64,000 bases of DNA, taken from positions 496,001 through 560,000 of the forward strand of contig JAHCMK010000002.1 in the NCBI GenBank assembly GCA_019192445.1. Direction: 5' to 3'. Origin of the DNA: Oceanococcus sp. HetDA_MAG_MS8. Lineage in GTDB: Bacteria; Pseudomonadota; Gammaproteobacteria; Nevskiales; Oceanococcaceae. Positions 62,639 to 64,000 of this stretch are shown here, in pieces. The number at the start of each line of letters is the position of its first letter. The stretch's first letter is position 1. The notes under the pieces were generated by a model. It made no database searches. It saw only the letters and a list, made by a program, of their open reading frames with translations, and was not told the DNA's origin. Both the position numbers and the translations under genes were made by a program.

Positions 62639-62861
62639 GCGCACAGCATGTATACGGACTGTGGATAAGTTGTTGGCGGAAAATTTGTCCACCATTGTCC
62701 CCGTGTTATCCACAGGCTATGGGGGGATATCTCCGGCAGCCGCTTCATGGCATAGTGGGCACGCAAGTTACTGGCAATGAACGTGCTTTCGCGTTTTTCC
62801 ACAGAGTCCACAACCCCTACAACAGCCATTACAACCAGAAAAGAAAACCCAGGACCGCATC
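62639..62861. other. dnaA-dnaN intergenic region, likely oriC
   Basis: A 223-bp spacer with DnaA boxes TGTGGATAA at 62660-62668 (reverse), TTATCCACA at 62706-62714 (forward) and near-match TTTTCCACA at 62795-62803. Weaker GTCCACA-type sites lie at about 62687-62693 and 62806-62811. The right end (62820-62850) is A-rich and could be the unwinding element. An origin between dnaA and dnaN is common in gammaproteobacteria such as pseudomonads. The position is supported; origin activity is inference. Confidence 0.65.
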
Positions 62862-63968
62862 ATGAAATTTAGCTGCGAACGCGATGACCTGATCGCGCCA
62901 TTACAAACAATTAACGCAGTCATTGAACGACGTCAGACTATGGCGGTGCTGTCGAATGTCTTAGCGCAGAGCAATGGGGACCAACTCACACTCACGGGGA
63001 CCGATTTAGAGCTAGAAGTCGTCACGCAGATTCCCATCAGTGGAGAAGCAGATGGCACGATCACAATCCCAGCTCGTAAATTTGGTGACATCTGCCGTAG
63101 CTTGCCGGAAGGCGCGCGCATTGACTGCAGTTTGGATGGGCAACGATTGCTCATCAAAAGCGGGAAAAGCCGGTTTGTATTGAGCTGCTTATCTGCAGAT
63201 GATTTTCCCCATACAGATGCGCTTGAGAACGCTACGCAAATTGAACTGCCAGCACCAAAACTTAAGCAAGCCTTGGCACGGACTCACTTTGCAATGGCTG
63301 TCGCTGATGTTCGGTTTTATTTAAACGGCATGTTGTGGGAAGTAGGTCCGGACGGCATTCGCTGCGTAGCAACCGACGCTCATCGACTGTCGTCACATAC
63401 GCTTGAGATGGAGCTTCCCAACGTCAGTGCTACCCAGCAGCTCATCATTCCTCGTAAAGCCATCCAGGAGTTGATGCGGTTGTTACAAGAAGCTGGTGAT
63501 GCAGATATCAGTTTGGCCTTTAATGAGCGCAGCCTCCAAGCGCATATTGGCGCCACACGCTTTACGACAAAGCTGCTCGAAGGCCGTTACCCGGATTATG
63601 AAAGGGTCATACCGGGTGCGTGTGATCATTGGATCACCGGCGACTCCCAAGGCTTCAAGACATCGCTGCAACGTGTGTCCATTTTGTCCAATGAAAAATA
63701 TCGAGGCGTGCGACTGAAGCTCAACAAGGACCTCATGACCATTCAAAGTCATAACCCCGAGCACGAGGAAGCTGAAGAAGAGTTGTCTATCGACTACGTG
63801 GGAGAAGACATGGCTATTGGTTTCAACGTGTCTTACCTACTCGATGCTTTGGGCGCCGTGGACAACGAACATTTCAGCTTGGGACTCAGCGGGCCTGACG
63901 CAAGTGGTGTCATTAAGGTGCCTGGTCAAGAAGAGTCGGTGTTCGTCATCATGCCCATGCGGCTCTAA
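62862..63968 (+). CDS. dnaN: DNA polymerase III beta sliding clamp
   Basis: A 368-residue ring-forming clamp with three repeated domains. MKFSCERDDLIAPLQTINAVIERRQTMAVLSNVL opens domain I; KQALARTHFAMAVADVRFYLNGML and ATDAHRLSSHTLEM belong to domain II. The C-terminus SVFVIMPMRL is the protein-binding edge of the family. AGGA precedes the ATG. recF would be expected just beyond the window edge; the last 32 bases hold no gene. Confidence 0.98.
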   Translation: MKFSCERDDLIAPLQTINAVIERRQTMAVLSNVLAQSNGDQLTLTGTDLELEVVTQIPISGEADGTITIPARKFGDICRSLPEGARIDCSLDGQRLLIKSGKSRFVLSCLSADDFPHTDALENATQIELPAPKLKQALARTHFAMAVADVRFYLNGMLWEVGPDGIRCVATDAHRLSSHTLEMELPNVSATQQLIIPRKAIQELMRLLQEAGDADISLAFNERSLQAHIGATRFTTKLLEGRYPDYERVIPGACDHWITGDSQGFKTSLQRVSILSNEKYRGVRLKLNKDLMTIQSHNPEHEEAEEELSIDYVGEDMAIGFNVSYLLDALGAVDNEHFSLGLSGPDASGVIKVPGQEESVFVIMPMRL

Positions 63969-64000
63969 GTAGTCGCTGCTTAGACACCAGTCATTACATA

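Overview
The window is a chromosomal segment of a gammaproteobacterium, ending at the replication origin region. The right end carries the conserved origin block: aceE/aceF, mnmE, yidC, yidD, rnpA, rpmH, dnaA and dnaN. The glnA-ntrB-ntrC, glyQ-glyS, tkt-gap-pgk and ETF operons also fit this class. Base composition is moderately GC-rich in the core. Several genes hint at a marine, lipid- or hydrocarbon-using lineage such as Nevskiales/Salinisphaerales: a long acyl-CoA dehydrogenase, a complete ETF/ETF-QO set, a DUF1329 outer-membrane-associated protein, a coniferyl-type aldehyde dehydrogenase and a haloalkane dehalogenase. That placement is inference, not shown by the sequence.

Layout. 0-0.9 kb: tail of a DUF4143 ATPase gene, then two tandem copies of a triple-hairpin repeat (218-bp period). 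0.9-7.1 kb (minus): acyl-CoA dehydrogenase, then the glnA-ntrBC nitrogen-control operon, with a sigma-54 promoter and three NtrC-type dyads. 7.3-12.7 kb (plus): glyQS, glutaminyl cyclase, a Na/Pi cotransporter and a small coiled-coil protein. 12.7-14.7 kb (minus): four small accessory genes. 14.9-22.3 kb (minus): aldehyde dehydrogenase, YhdH-type reductase, YceI lipoprotein and the methyl-cycle genes metF, ahcY and metK, with a structured spacer before ahcY. 22.3-31.4 kb (plus): thioredoxin-like protein and msrA, tkt-gap-pgk, then ETF-QO-etfB-etfA, closed by a strong terminator.

31.4-40.4 kb is an accessory island that is visibly more AT-rich in its right half. It holds MITE-like repeats with 28-bp inverted ends flanking a vapBC toxin-antitoxin pair, and an amidase. 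It also holds a defence locus: an SF1 helicase translationally coupled to a DUF2290 protein, with a divergent gene that fuses a GHKL ATPase to a PD-(D/E)XK nuclease-like domain. The helicase/DUF2290 pair matches a described anti-phage arrangement; the divergent GHKL-nuclease is the best candidate for something less described.

40.4-51 kb: ABC-F protein Uup, haloalkane dehalogenase, a beta-lactamase-fold lipoprotein, a subtilase with a GlyGly-CTERM-like tail, DjlA, a TPR/L,D-transpeptidase pair, YtoQ and a GT-like protein. 51-58.5 kb (minus): DUF1329, aceF, aceE and mnmE. 58.5-64 kb: yidC-yidD-rnpA-rpmH (minus) divergent from dnaA-dnaN (plus), with DnaA boxes in both dnaA-flanking spacers. No tRNA, rRNA or CRISPR array was seen.
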